DNA of 35,661 bases, taken from the NCBI GenBank assembly GCA_001800745.1, contig MGVZ01000064.1:1-35661 (forward strand), read 5' to 3'. Under the pieces are notes generated by a model. The model was not told the DNA's origin. It ran no database searches and was given only the letters and a program-made list of their open reading frames with translations. Below, one piece after another: positions 7,891 to 15,982 of this stretch. Source of the DNA: Euryarchaeota archaeon RBG_16_67_27. Lineage in GTDB: Archaea; Thermoplasmatota; Thermoplasmata; RBG-16-68-12. The position numbers and the translations under genes are program-made. Position 1 is the stretch's first letter. Each line of letters opens with the position of its first letter.

Positions 7891-8103
7891 ATGCCGCTCA
7901 AGGTTCCGCGGCGCGACCTCCTGAAGGACGCCCTCGCCTACCGCCACGACGAGCCGTTCGAGAAGGCCCTGAGCCGCGCGATCCGGAGCCACGGAGGGGA
8001 GTACGCGGACTTCGTCGAACTCATCGGCCTCGTCCGCGAGCGCGCGCGTTCCCGAAAGCTCGATCTTCGGGAGGCCGCCCGCGAGCTCGGAAATCAGCCG
8101 TAG
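7891..8103 (+). CDS. Small helical protein of unknown function
   Basis: 70 residues, highly charged (rich in Arg, Glu, Asp), predicted mostly helical, with no cysteines and no membrane segment. Sequence landmarks are LKDALAYRHDEPFEKAL near residues 10-26 and FVELIGLVRERARSRKL near 41-57. I do not recognise the family. The ATG at 7891 is supported by a TATA-like box at leaderless distance. Its 3' end overlaps the convergent serA gene by 10 nt. Confidence 0.65.
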   Translation: MPLKVPRRDLLKDALAYRHDEPFEKALSRAIRSHGGEYADFVELIGLVRERARSRKLDLREAARELGNQP

Positions 8104-9038
8104 GCACCGGGGTTCACGACGAACTCCGGCCGGCGGCCGCTCAGGGCCGCGAACACCTGCTCGGCGATGATCGCTCCCGCCCTCGCCTGGGCCTCGTGGG
8201 TCGAGGCGCCGAGGTGGGGCGTGAACACGACGTTCGGGGCGGTGAGGAGCGGGCTCCCCGCGGGAGGCTCCTTCTCGAACACGTCGACGGCGGCACCCGC
8301 GATCGCGCCCGACGACAGGGCGTCCGCGAGCGCGACCTCCTGGACGATTTCCCCTCGCGCGCAATTCACGAGGACCGCGGTGTGCTTCATCAGAGACAGC
8401 TCCCCGGCGCCGATGATGCCCCGCGTCTCCGGCGTGAGTGCGGCGTGGATGCTCACGATGTCCGCATCCTCGAGGAGCTCCTCCTTCCCGACGAGCTCGA
8501 TCCCGTGCCCCTTTGCGACCTCCGGTGGCAGGTACGGGTCGAACGCGATCACGCGCATGCCGAAGGCGGCCGCCCGCTTCGCGACCTCCGCCCCGATCCG
8601 GCCGGAGCCGAAGAGGCCGAGGACCTTCCCGTGGAGCTCGTGGCCCTCGAAGCGCTTCTTCTCCCACTTCCCCTCCTTGACGCTCCGGTCCGCGACCGCG
8701 AGAGAGCGGTACAGCGAGAGCATGTGTCCGAGCGCGAGCTCCGCGACGCTCACGGAGCTGGCCGTCGGTGCGTTCACGACCGCGACCTTTCGCGCGGTGG
8801 CCTGCGTGACGTCGATGTTGTCCACGCCGACGCCCGCGCGGCCGACGACCTTGAGGTTCGCAGCCCTCTCGAGAACCTCCTTCGTGACCTTCGTCCGACT
8901 CCGAACGATCAGGGCGTGGTACGCGGGGATCGCCTCGAGGAGCTGTTTCGCGTCGAGCTCCGCGACGTCGACCTCGTGGGCCTTCCGCAGAGCCGCGATC
9001 GCCTCCGCCTCAAGGCCGTCCGTGATGAGAACCTTCAT
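8094..9038 (-). CDS. serA: D-3-phosphoglycerate dehydrogenase (short form)
   Basis: 314 residues of the D-2-hydroxyacid dehydrogenase family. It likely oxidises 3-phosphoglycerate as the first step of serine synthesis. The substrate-side motif GRAGVGVDNID lies near 69-79, the NAD-binding GLFGSGRIGAEVAKR near 141-155, catalytic Arg in NCARGE, Glu in VDVFEKEP and His in TPHLGAST. It lacks the C-terminal ACT domain of long SerA proteins, so serine feedback through that domain is not expected. ATG at 9038 begins MKVLITDG; a minus-strand TATA-like TATTTATC near 9065-9073 fits. A related 2-hydroxyacid dehydrogenase role is possible but less likely. Confidence 0.9.
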   Translation of the reverse strand: MKVLITDGLEAEAIAALRKAHEVDVAELDAKQLLEAIPAYHALIVRSRTKVTKEVLERAANLKVVGRAGVGVDNIDVTQATARKVAVVNAPTASSVSVAELALGHMLSLYRSLAVADRSVKEGKWEKKRFEGHELHGKVLGLFGSGRIGAEVAKRAAAFGMRVIAFDPYLPPEVAKGHGIELVGKEELLEDADIVSIHAALTPETRGIIGAGELSLMKHTAVLVNCARGEIVQEVALADALSSGAIAGAAVDVFEKEPPAGSPLLTAPNVVFTPHLGASTHEAQARAGAIIAEQVFAALSGRRPEFVVNPGAYG

Positions 9039-9064
9039 GGAATCCCGCGCGGCATGGCCGCTGG

Positions 9065-9074
9065 GAGATAAATA
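9065..9074 (-). promoter_or_regulatory. TATA-like box for serA
   Basis: On the minus strand CTATTTATCT lies about 27-35 nt before the serA ATG. It overlaps the stop codon of the DUF131 gene (9076-9078) by adjacency only. Confidence 0.55.
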
Positions 9075-9075
9075 G

Positions 9076-9492
9076 TCAGGCGAAGGCCCAGACAAGTCCG
9101 ATGAGGACGAGGAGGGCGATGAATAGGCCGATGCCGAGGATCAGCATCGCGCGGGTCATCCGAGGGTCCGAGCCGAAGACGATCGGAATCGGTCCGACGA
9201 AGGCGACGCCGCCCCAGCGGTTCGCCCGGGGTCCGGCGGGCGGGGCACCCTCCGTGGGGCCAGGCGACGGCGGCGGAGTCCGCTCGACCGCGGCCCAGGG
9301 CCAGACGAGGAAGGACACGACGAAGGCGGCGATGAGGAGGAAGATCCCGACACCGCCCAGCGCTCCCGTTGCCATGATGACCGGGAAGATGAGGACCAGG
9401 GAGACGTTCGCCTCTCCGCGGAGGACGCCAACGACGAGGACCACAACGCCGGCCAGGAAGAGAGCGGGCCCGAGGAAGCCGACGAATCGCAC
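9076..9492 (-). CDS. DUF131 family membrane protein
   Basis: 138 residues from GTG 9492. Two hydrophobic helices occupy about residues 5-24 and 32-60, a Pro-rich loop follows, then the family hallmark RWGGVAFVGPIPIVFGSD near 91-108, and a last helix MLILGIGLFIALLVLIGLVW. The phrase GG-V-x-GPIPI-FGSD is characteristic of archaeal DUF131 (TIGR00304-type) proteins, whose function is unknown. An ATG at 9555 is in frame but would overlap carB by 38 nt; a TATA-like TTTAGG near 9519 and the first helix favour 9492. Confidence 0.8.
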   Translation of the reverse strand: MRFVGFLGPALFLAGVVVLVVGVLRGEANVSLVLIFPVIMATGALGGVGIFLLIAAFVVSFLVWPWAAVERTPPPSPGPTEGAPPAGPRANRWGGVAFVGPIPIVFGSDPRMTRAMLILGIGLFIALLVLIGLVWAFA

Positions 9493-9517
9493 GGGCCCCG
9501 CTACGCGCAGGGGGAGC

Positions 9518-12500
9518 CTAAAGTCTTGCGGACGATCGCCGGGCCGACCGCGCATACGACTGAATCGACTTCACATCGAGCTCGCCCACCCGGGCTTCCT
9601 CGATTGCGTGCGCTGCGGCCTCCGCGGCCTGGACCGTCGTGATGAAGGGGATGTTCAGGTCGACGGCGAGGCGTCGCATCATGTAGCCGTCCCTCCGCGC
9701 GCCCGACGAGCCCGTGGGTGTGTTGATCACGAGCCGGATCTCCCCCTGGCGCATGAGGCCGAGCGCGTCGGGCGGCTGGTTCTCGCTGATCCGATACACC
9801 GTGGTCGCGTCCACGCCGTGCTCCCGGAGGAACTGCGCCGTGCCCCGGGTCGCGTAGACCTTGAGGTGCTGATCGACGAGACGCCGGGCCACGCGAACGA
9901 TCGCCGGCTTGTCCTCGTCGCGAACGGTGATGTAGACCGCGCCCGCGATCGGCAGGGCGTTCCCCGCGGCGGCCATCGCCTTGTAGAACGCGCGACCGAG
10001 GGACCGGTCGATCCCCATGACCTCGCCCGTGCTCTTCATTTCTGGACCGAGGATCGCGTCCACGCCCGGGAGGCGCTGGAACGGGAAGACGGACGCCTTC
10101 ACCGCCACGTGCCGGATCGACGGTTCCCGAGTGAGGCCGAGGCCGCGGAGGGTGTGGCCGAGCATGACCTTCGTCGCGATCTTTGCGAGCGGGATCCCGA
10201 TCGCCTTTGAGACGTAGGGTACGGTGCGGCTCGCGCGGGGGTTCGCCTCGAGGACGTACACGGTGTCGTCCCGCACGGCGAGCTGGAGATTGACCAGGCC
10301 GACGACCTTGAGGGCGAGGCAGATCGTCCGCGTGATCCTCCGGATCTGCCGGAGGACGTCGGGGCTCAGGGTCTGGGACGGAAGGACGAGGGTCGCGTCC
10401 CCGGAGTGGATCCCCGCCTCCTCGATGTGCTCCTGGATCCCACCGATCAGGACGTCCCGGCCGTCCGCTACGGCGTCGACGTCGACCTCGGTCGCGTGGT
10501 CGAGGTACCGGTCGACGAGGACGGGATGGTTCTTCGAGACCCGCGTCGCGGAGGCCATGAACTGCTCGAGGTCTTCCTCCGCCTGGACGATCTCCATCCC
10601 GCGGCCCCCGAGGACGTACGACGGCCGAACGAGGACGGGGTAGCCGATCCGCGCGGCCGCGGCCTTCACTTCCTGGAAGCTGAATCCCGATGCCGCCTCG
10701 GGCTGCGGGATCCGCAGGCGTCGCATGAGGGCCGCGAACTTCCGACGGTCCTCCGCGAGATCGATCGACGTCGCGGGCGTGCCGAGGATCCGCGTGCGCG
10801 ACCGACGGCGGGCGAGGGCGTTCGCGAGGGGCACCGCGAGGTTCACGGACGTCTGCCCCCCGAACTGGAGAATCACGCCATCCGGCCGCTCCGCGTCGAT
10901 GATGTTCAGGATGTCCTCGAGCTGGAGCGGGTCGAAGTAAAGCCGGTCGGACACGTCGAAGTCCGTCGACACGGTCTCCGGGTTGTTGTTCGCGATGATC
11001 GCGGTCACGCCCTCCTCGCGGAGGGCCTGGATCCCATGGACGCAGCAGTTGTCGAACTCGACGCCCTGGCCGATGCGGATCGGGCCGCCCCCGACGATGA
11101 GGACCTTCCGGCGACGTGTCCTCGGAACCTCGTCCGCGCTCTCGTACGTCGAATAGAAGTACGGCGTCTCCGCTTCGAACTCGCCACCGCAGGTGTCGAC
11201 CATCTTGAACGTCGCGCGGGGACGGAGAGACCGCACGCGCGCCTCGGACATGCCCGCGAGCTCGGCGATGTATGCGTCCGAGAACCCGAGCCGCTTCGCC
11301 TCCGCGAGGACGGGCTTCGCCGGGCGTCGCCTGCAGAGCTTGGCCTCCATGGCAACGAGGTTCCGGATTTTCGCGATGAAGAACGGGTCCCACGCGGTGA
11401 GCGAGGCGATCGTCTGCGGGGGGAGGCCTCGGCGAACCGCCTCCGCCACTGCGAAGAGGCGCTTGTCCGTCGGCGTGCGGAGTTCCTCGATGAGCGCGTC
11501 CTCGGACCAGGGCTCCGGCTCGAGCCCGAGCTTGCCGACCTCGAGGGACCGCACGGCCTTCATCAGGGACTCCTCGAGGGTCCGTCCGATCGCCATGACT
11601 TCGCCCGTGCTCTTCATCGATGTGCCGATCCGGGCGTCCACGGTCGGGAACTTGTCGAACGGCCACCGCGGGATTTTCGTGACGACGTAGTCAAGCGTAG
11701 GCTCGAACGACGCCCGCGTCTTGCCTGTGACCGCGTTCGCGATCTCGTCGAGCGTCAGACCGACCGCAATCTTCGCGGCAATCCGCGCGATCGGATATCC
11801 CGTCGCCTTCGACGCGAGGGCAGAGGACCGGGACACGCGAGGGTTCACCTCGATCACGCGGTACTCCCCCGTCGCGGGGTGGACGGCGAACTGAATGTTG
11901 CAGCCGCCCTCGATCTTCAGGGCGCGAATGATCCGGAGCGCCGCGGACCGGAGAGCCTGATGATCGATGTCGCTCAGGGTCTGCGCGGGCGCGACGACAA
12001 TCGATTCGCCGGTGTGAATGCCCATCGGATCGATGTTCTCCATGCTGCAGATCGTGATGCAGTTGTCCGCGGAGTCTCGCATGACCTCGTACTCGAACTC
12101 CTTCCAGCCGAGGACGCTCTCCTCGACGAGGACCTGGTGGATCCGGCTGTACGCGAGGCCCATGCCGACGATCCGCTCGAGCTCCTCCGCGCTTCGCGCG
12201 ACGCCACTCCCGCTCCCGCCGAGCGTGTACGCTGCCCGGACGATCACGGGGAACCCGCCGATCCGCTCGACGAACGCCTGGGCCTGCTCGGCCGTGGCGA
12301 CGGCCGCGCTCCGCGGGACCGGCTCGCCGATCGTGCGCATGAGGGCCGCGAACTTCTCGCGGTCCTCCCCCGCGGCGATCGCCTCGAGCTTCGTCCCGAG
12401 GAGCTCGACACCATACTTCGCAAGGGTCCCGCGCTCCGCGAGCTCGCTACACAGGTTGAGGGCGGTCTGCCCGCCCATGCCGCTCAGGATCCCCTGGGGG

Positions 12501-12786
12501 CGCTCCTTCGCGATCACCCGCTCGAGGAATTCGACCGTGAGGGGCTCGACATACGTCGCGTCCGCGGTCCCGACGTCCGTCTGGATCGTCGCAGGGTTGC
12601 TGTTCACGAGGACCGTGCGCACGCCTTCCTCGCGGAGGGAGCGGCACGCCTGGGTGCCCGAGTAGTCGAACTGCCGTCGGGAGAGGGACGTCCTCAACCG
12701 ATTTCGGCTGCCTGACCGATGACTATCGGGCCAGATCCGATGACCATCGCCTTCCGGATGTCCGCGCGCCGGGGGACCTCACTCAC
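9518..12786 (-). CDS. carB: Carbamoyl-phosphate synthase large subunit, interrupted by a 32-nt intron
   Basis: Exon 1 is 12786-12703, the proposed intron 12702-12671, exon 2 12670-9518. After splicing it has 1078 residues, close to the usual size of about 1070. It makes carbamoyl phosphate for pyrimidines and arginine from bicarbonate, ATP and ammonia channelled from CarA. Exon 1 ends with VIGSGPIVIGQAAE and exon 2 starts FDYSGTQAC, together the conserved CarB N-terminus. The second internal repeat has the uninterrupted counterpart IVGGGPIRIGQGVEFDN. Two ATP-grasp halves follow, then an MGS allosteric domain near the end (YATRGTAQFL, VINTPTG). The GTG start overlaps the carA stop by 8 nt. Without splicing, translation stops after 30 codons. 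Confidence 0.93.
12671..12702 (-). other. Proposed archaeal bulge-helix-bulge intron in carB
   Basis: 32 nt, not a multiple of three, with an in-frame TGA at 12696-12694. Central helix: exon GCCG (12708-12705) pairs with intron CGGC (12676-12673). Bulge 1 is AAA (12704-12702) and bulge 2 is AGU (12672-12670); cutting each after its second base gives exactly the exon ends. Inner helix: UCGG (12701-12698) pairs with CCGA (12680-12677). The intron body can close with GAGG (12695-12692) against CCUC (12686-12683). The joined codons GAA|TTC restore A-A-E-F-D-Y. The outer exon helix is almost absent, so the motif is of the relaxed type. Confidence 0.88.
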
Positions 12787-13897
12787 CTCCTCGCGACCCT
12801 GCACGCCGTGTTGGGCGGCCGCCAAGGCTCGCCACGAAGTCCCGGAACAGGTACTCGTTGTCCCAGGGACCCGGACGGGCCTCCGGATGATACTGCACGG
12901 AGAAGATCGGCAGGTCGCGGTGGACGATCCCCTCCACGGTGTCGTCGTTCAGGTTCATGTGGGACACGGAGAACTCACCGCCCTTCAGGGAGGTGGCGTG
13001 GACGGCGAAGCCGTGGTTCTGCGAGGTGATGTGGACGCGTCCGCTCCGGAGGTCCTTCACGGGCTGGTTGCCGCCCCGGTGCCCGAACTTGAGCTTGTAC
13101 GTCCGGGCGCCGAACGCGAGGGCAAGGACCTGGTGGCCCAGACAGATCCCCAAGAGGGGCACCCCGCGCCCCGCGAGCTCCCGCGCGGTCACGACCGTCG
13201 ACGCGACGATCGCGGGATGCGCCGGGTCTCCCGGACCGTTCGAGAGGATCACGCCGTCGGGCCGGTGTCTCAGCACGTCGTCTGCGGTCGTGTCGTAGGG
13301 AACCCGGACGATCCGGGCGAAGCGCTGCGCCTCGCGGATGATGTTCATCTTCACGCCGCAGTCCACGACGACGAGCGTGCGCTTCTCCGGGCCCGGGTAT
13401 GTGATCGGAGCGCGGCAGGAGACTTCCGCGACGAGATTCCTCGTGTCCGGGTGCGGCATCCGCCGGACCGTCTGGGCGGCCGCGTCGAGGTCCGCCCCCG
13501 CGGGAACGATCGCCGCCTTCATCGTCCCGCGGCTCCGGATTCGCGTCGTGAGCATGCGCGTGTCCGCACCCTGCAGACCGGGCACGCGATGTCGCAGGAG
13601 GAACGCGGGGAGACTCATCGCGCTCTTCGCGTGGCTCGGGATCGCACACGCTTCCTTCACGACGAACCCGGCGACCTGGATCTCCTCGGACTCCATCGTC
13701 GCCGGGTCGACGCCGTAGTTCCCGATGAGCGGGTACGTCATGAGGAGAATCTGCCCGCGGTACGACGGATCCGTGAGCGCCTCCGTGTAGCCGGTCATGT
13801 TCGTGTTGAACACGAGCTCGCCGGACACCTCGCGGCGTGCACCGAAAAACGCTCCCCCGACCGCGGTTCCGTCCTCGAGGACGAGGGCGCCTTCCAT
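12779..13897 (-). CDS. carA: Carbamoyl-phosphate synthase small subunit
   Basis: 372 residues. The N-terminal CPSase_sm domain (GALVLEDGTAVGGAFFGA; NTNMTGYTEALTDPSYRGQI at 31-50) is followed by a class I glutamine amidotransferase with Cys252 in GICLGHQ and His337/Glu339 in QYHPEARPGPWD. It releases ammonia from glutamine for CarB. ATG 13897 is preferred over an in-frame start 28 codons upstream because it begins at the conserved domain and a minus-strand TAATAAA lies near 13929-13935. Complete, uninterrupted; overlaps carB by 8 nt. Confidence 0.97.
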   Translation of the reverse strand: MEGALVLEDGTAVGGAFFGARREVSGELVFNTNMTGYTEALTDPSYRGQILLMTYPLIGNYGVDPATMESEEIQVAGFVVKEACAIPSHAKSAMSLPAFLLRHRVPGLQGADTRMLTTRIRSRGTMKAAIVPAGADLDAAAQTVRRMPHPDTRNLVAEVSCRAPITYPGPEKRTLVVVDCGVKMNIIREAQRFARIVRVPYDTTADDVLRHRPDGVILSNGPGDPAHPAIVASTVVTARELAGRGVPLLGICLGHQVLALAFGARTYKLKFGHRGGNQPVKDLRSGRVHITSQNHGFAVHATSLKGGEFSVSHMNLNDDTVEGIVHRDLPIFSVQYHPEARPGPWDNEYLFRDFVASLGGRPTRRAGSRGGE

Positions 13898-13983
13898 CCG
13901 TTGGACCCCGACCCGATTTTCGGCCTCGTTTATTAGCGTTTGCTTGCGGTGGCCTTTTCCCCGCGGCGCGGATGGGGGCACGG

Positions 13984-14322
13984 ATGCTCCAGCAGGCCGT
14001 CCGGCAGTTCCTGGAGGCCGAGGGGTGGGACGTGGAGGCCGACGGGGCGATTCTCCAGGCGACGCGCGGCGAATCCGAGGTCGTGATCGGCATCCTCCGC
14101 CCCGAGGAGGTCCCGGGCTTCGTCGAGCGCTCCGAGGGCTCCTCCGCCTCCCTCGCGGCGATCCTCCTCGACCCGCTCAGCGACGCGGATGTCATACACC
14201 TGGAAGAGGTGGGCATCTTGGCGTTCGACCGGACGGACATCGAGGACGTCGTCCTCGCCGGCTGGCTGAAGAAAGGACGCCCGCCCGCATCCCCGTTCCT
14301 CGAGTTCCTGCGGGGCGCCTAG
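13984..14322 (+). CDS. Protein of unknown function, 112 residues
   Basis: A soluble acidic protein beginning MLQQAVRQFLEAEGWDVEADG, then ILQATRGESEVVIGILRPEEV, and ending PASPFLEFLRGA. The helix followed by 'EGWDV' and alternating strands is reminiscent of small restriction-endonuclease-like folds, but the catalytic residues of that fold are not evident, so no function is claimed. The ATG at 13984 has a CCTTTTCC stretch about 27 nt upstream; ATG 13972 is an alternative adding four residues. Divergent from carA; its stop shares a CTAG with the convergent RNase gene. Confidence 0.6.
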   Translation: MLQQAVRQFLEAEGWDVEADGAILQATRGESEVVIGILRPEEVPGFVERSEGSSASLAAILLDPLSDADVIHLEEVGILAFDRTDIEDVVLAGWLKKGRPPASPFLEFLRGA

Positions 14323-14768
14323 GCTCGAAGGTCGAGGCGGTTCAGGCGCTCGATCATCTTGTCCCAGTGCGACCCTTGCCAGTACACGCGCCCGCACGTC
14401 GGACACCGCCAGAACTCCGTGTGCCGGGCCCGCACCCCATCCGGAACGAGGTCTCGCACGGTCTCCGGCGGGGCGGGTTCAATCCGGGCGTTGCACACGG
14501 AACAGCGGGAGAGGGGGTCGAGGACGCGGAGGGGGATCGCCGCGGCGACCTCGCGGATCTGCTCCTCCAGGTCCACGCTCCGGATTCGGACCGCACCGGG
14601 AACGCGGGCCGCGAGCTGCTTGTCGCGGGTGAGGAGGATCCGACCCTCGGCGCGTGCCTTGTCGACGAGGCCGCGATCGGACATCGCTTCCGGATATGCC
14701 GTGTCGTGGCCCATGAACCGGAGCCAGCGCGCGAGGCTCCCGAGCATGTGATCGCAGAGGATCCTCAC
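14319..14768 (-). CDS. Mut7-C RNase domain protein with zinc ribbon
   Basis: 149 residues. The N-terminal PIN-like part starts MRILCDHMLGSLARWLRFMGHDT and contains ILLTRDKQLA near 44-53, the acidic residues expected of this nuclease fold. The C-terminal half has two CxxC pairs (RCSVCNARIEP and WRCPTCGRVYWQGSHW), forming a zinc ribbon. This is the Mut7-C (former DUF82) family, a predicted RNase common in archaea. The GTG start overlaps the arfC stop as GTGA, so it is translated with arfC. Target RNA unknown. Confidence 0.88.
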   Translation of the reverse strand: MRILCDHMLGSLARWLRFMGHDTAYPEAMSDRGLVDKARAEGRILLTRDKQLAARVPGAVRIRSVDLEEQIREVAAAIPLRVLDPLSRCSVCNARIEPAPPETVRDLVPDGVRARHTEFWRCPTCGRVYWQGSHWDKMIERLNRLDLRA

Positions 14769-15400
14769 CGGACCACCGCGTACTCGAGGAGCACGCCGTC
14801 GCCGAGGCGCTCGACCCGAGTGAGGCGGAGCCGCGCGGCCTGCTCGAGCGTCGCCGCGCCTTCCCCGCCCGCGAGGGTTGGCGCCGTCGCGCCCCCCAGG
14901 ACCGCGCTCCCGACGAACACCCGCAGCTCGTCCGCGAGGCCCCCGTGCAGGAAGGACCAGATCACCGTGCTCCCGCCCTCGACGAGGAGCGTCCGGATCC
15001 CCCGCGAGCCGAGCTGGTCCAGGAGGGAATGAAGATCGACCTCGTCCGTGCCCGTGCGGAGCATCTCGACGCCGCGGAAGGACCGCTGGCAGTCCGCGGT
15101 CGTCACGATCAAGGTCGGCGCGGATCCGTCCAGGACCTTCGCGTGCTCCGGCGTCTTACCATCGGAATCGAGGACGATGCGGAGCGGGTCGGGGCCGTCC
15201 GCGTATTCGCGCTTCACGGTGAGCTTCGGGTCGTCCTTGAGGACCGTGCCCACGCCGACGAGGATCGCGTCGACCTGCGCGCGGAGACGGTGGACCCGGC
15301 GAATGTCCGCCTCGTCGCTGATTCGCACGCCGCGGCCGTCCGCGAGGGCGATCTTCCCATCGACGCTCATCGCGGCATTGATGATCACCCGAGGCCTCAC
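14765..15400 (-). CDS. arfC: 2,5-diamino-6-ribosylamino-4(3H)-pyrimidinone 5'-phosphate reductase
   Basis: 211 residues of the RibD C-terminal/dihydrofolate-reductase-like fold. It reduces the ribose of the pyrimidine intermediate with NAD(P)H in archaeal riboflavin and F420 synthesis. Motifs: VIINAAMSVDGKIAL near residues 5-19, VGVGTVLKDDPKLTVK near 54-69, DPLRIVLDSDGKTP near 77-90, and LLVEGGSTVIWSFL near 146-159. There is no deaminase domain, as is normal in archaea. GTG 15400 is chosen because the conserved domain starts there and a minus-strand CCATATCC lies about 27 nt upstream. Confidence 0.9.
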   Translation of the reverse strand: MRPRVIINAAMSVDGKIALADGRGVRISDEADIRRVHRLRAQVDAILVGVGTVLKDDPKLTVKREYADGPDPLRIVLDSDGKTPEHAKVLDGSAPTLIVTTADCQRSFRGVEMLRTGTDEVDLHSLLDQLGSRGIRTLLVEGGSTVIWSFLHGGLADELRVFVGSAVLGGATAPTLAGGEGAATLEQAARLRLTRVERLGDGVLLEYAVVR

Positions 15401-15423
15401 GGTCGCGGCGATGGCCCCGCCCG

Positions 15424-15431
15424 GATATGGA
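15424..15431 (-). promoter_or_regulatory. TATA-like box for arfC
   Basis: CCATATCC on the minus strand is centred about 27 nt before GTG 15400, supporting that start and a leaderless transcript covering arfC and the Mut7-C gene. Confidence 0.45.
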
Positions 15432-15494
15432 AGTTTGTGGGGTTCGTACGACAGTTTCTTGTAGAACCCGCCCGTCCGTCGTGCCGGGATTCCG

Positions 15495-15914
15495 ATGAAG
15501 GCCCACCTGACCCAAATCGGCGAGATGGCGTTCGAGGCCCGCGCGGAGGGCCGCCCGCCCATCGTGCTCGACGCGGCGGGGAAGGGGGACGACCCGAAGG
15601 GGCCCTCGCCGTTCCAGGCCGCCCTCCTCGCGGCGATGGGCTGCGCGGCGTCGGACATCGTGTGGATCCTCAGGAAGCAGAAGGCGCCGCTCGCGAAGCT
15701 CGAGATCGAGGCGGAGGCGGAGCGCGCGGAGACGGAGCCGAGGGTCTTGACCACCGTCCATCTCCACTACAAGGTGTATGGCGAGGGCGTAAGCGAGGCT
15801 GCCGTGAAGCGGGCAATCGACCTCTCGACGGAGAAGTACTGCTCCGTCGGCATCATGCTCCGCCGCGCCGGCGTCGCATGGGAGAACACATTCGAAATCC
15901 TCCCCGGAACGTGA
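15495..15914 (+). CDS. OsmC family protein
   Basis: 139 residues. OsmC/Ohr proteins are dimeric thiol peroxidases acting on organic hydroperoxides. Both redox cysteines are present: Cys50 in MGCAASD and Cys116 in EKYCSVGIML. The family middle PSPFQAALLAAMGC and the strand TVHLHYKVYGEGV fit. It is an individual gene between arfC (divergent) and the PAC2 gene. Exact peroxide substrate is unknown; some OsmC relatives lack activity. Confidence 0.9.
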   Translation: MKAHLTQIGEMAFEARAEGRPPIVLDAAGKGDDPKGPSPFQAALLAAMGCAASDIVWILRKQKAPLAKLEIEAEAERAETEPRVLTTVHLHYKVYGEGVSEAAVKRAIDLSTEKYCSVGIMLRRAGVAWENTFEILPGT

Positions 15915-15948
15915 GCGTGTTCTCAGTTTCCGACGATGAGGTGGGTAT

Positions 15949-15956
15949 CTTTAAGT
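15949..15956 (+). promoter_or_regulatory. TATA-like box for the PAC2 gene
   Basis: CTTTAAGT is centred 30 nt before the ATG at 15983, in the short gap after osmC. Confidence 0.6.
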
Positions 15957-15982
15957 AACCCCGCCTCGATGGTCCGCGGCCC

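Noticed and set aside
12447-12702. Genuine frameshift or pseudogene in carB
   Set aside because: A simple mutation would not insert 32 nt whose ends fold exactly as a splice site and whose removal restores the precise conserved motif and the rest of an intact 1078-residue protein.
10406-12715. A 769-codon open frame on the plus strand opposite carB
   Set aside because: It is the antisense of carB; composition is rich in Arg, Asp, Glu, Leu and Val from GC-rich codons and no family pattern is visible. Other long frames (844-3141, 5558-7768, 9501-11666, 17900-19567) are the same kind of shadow.
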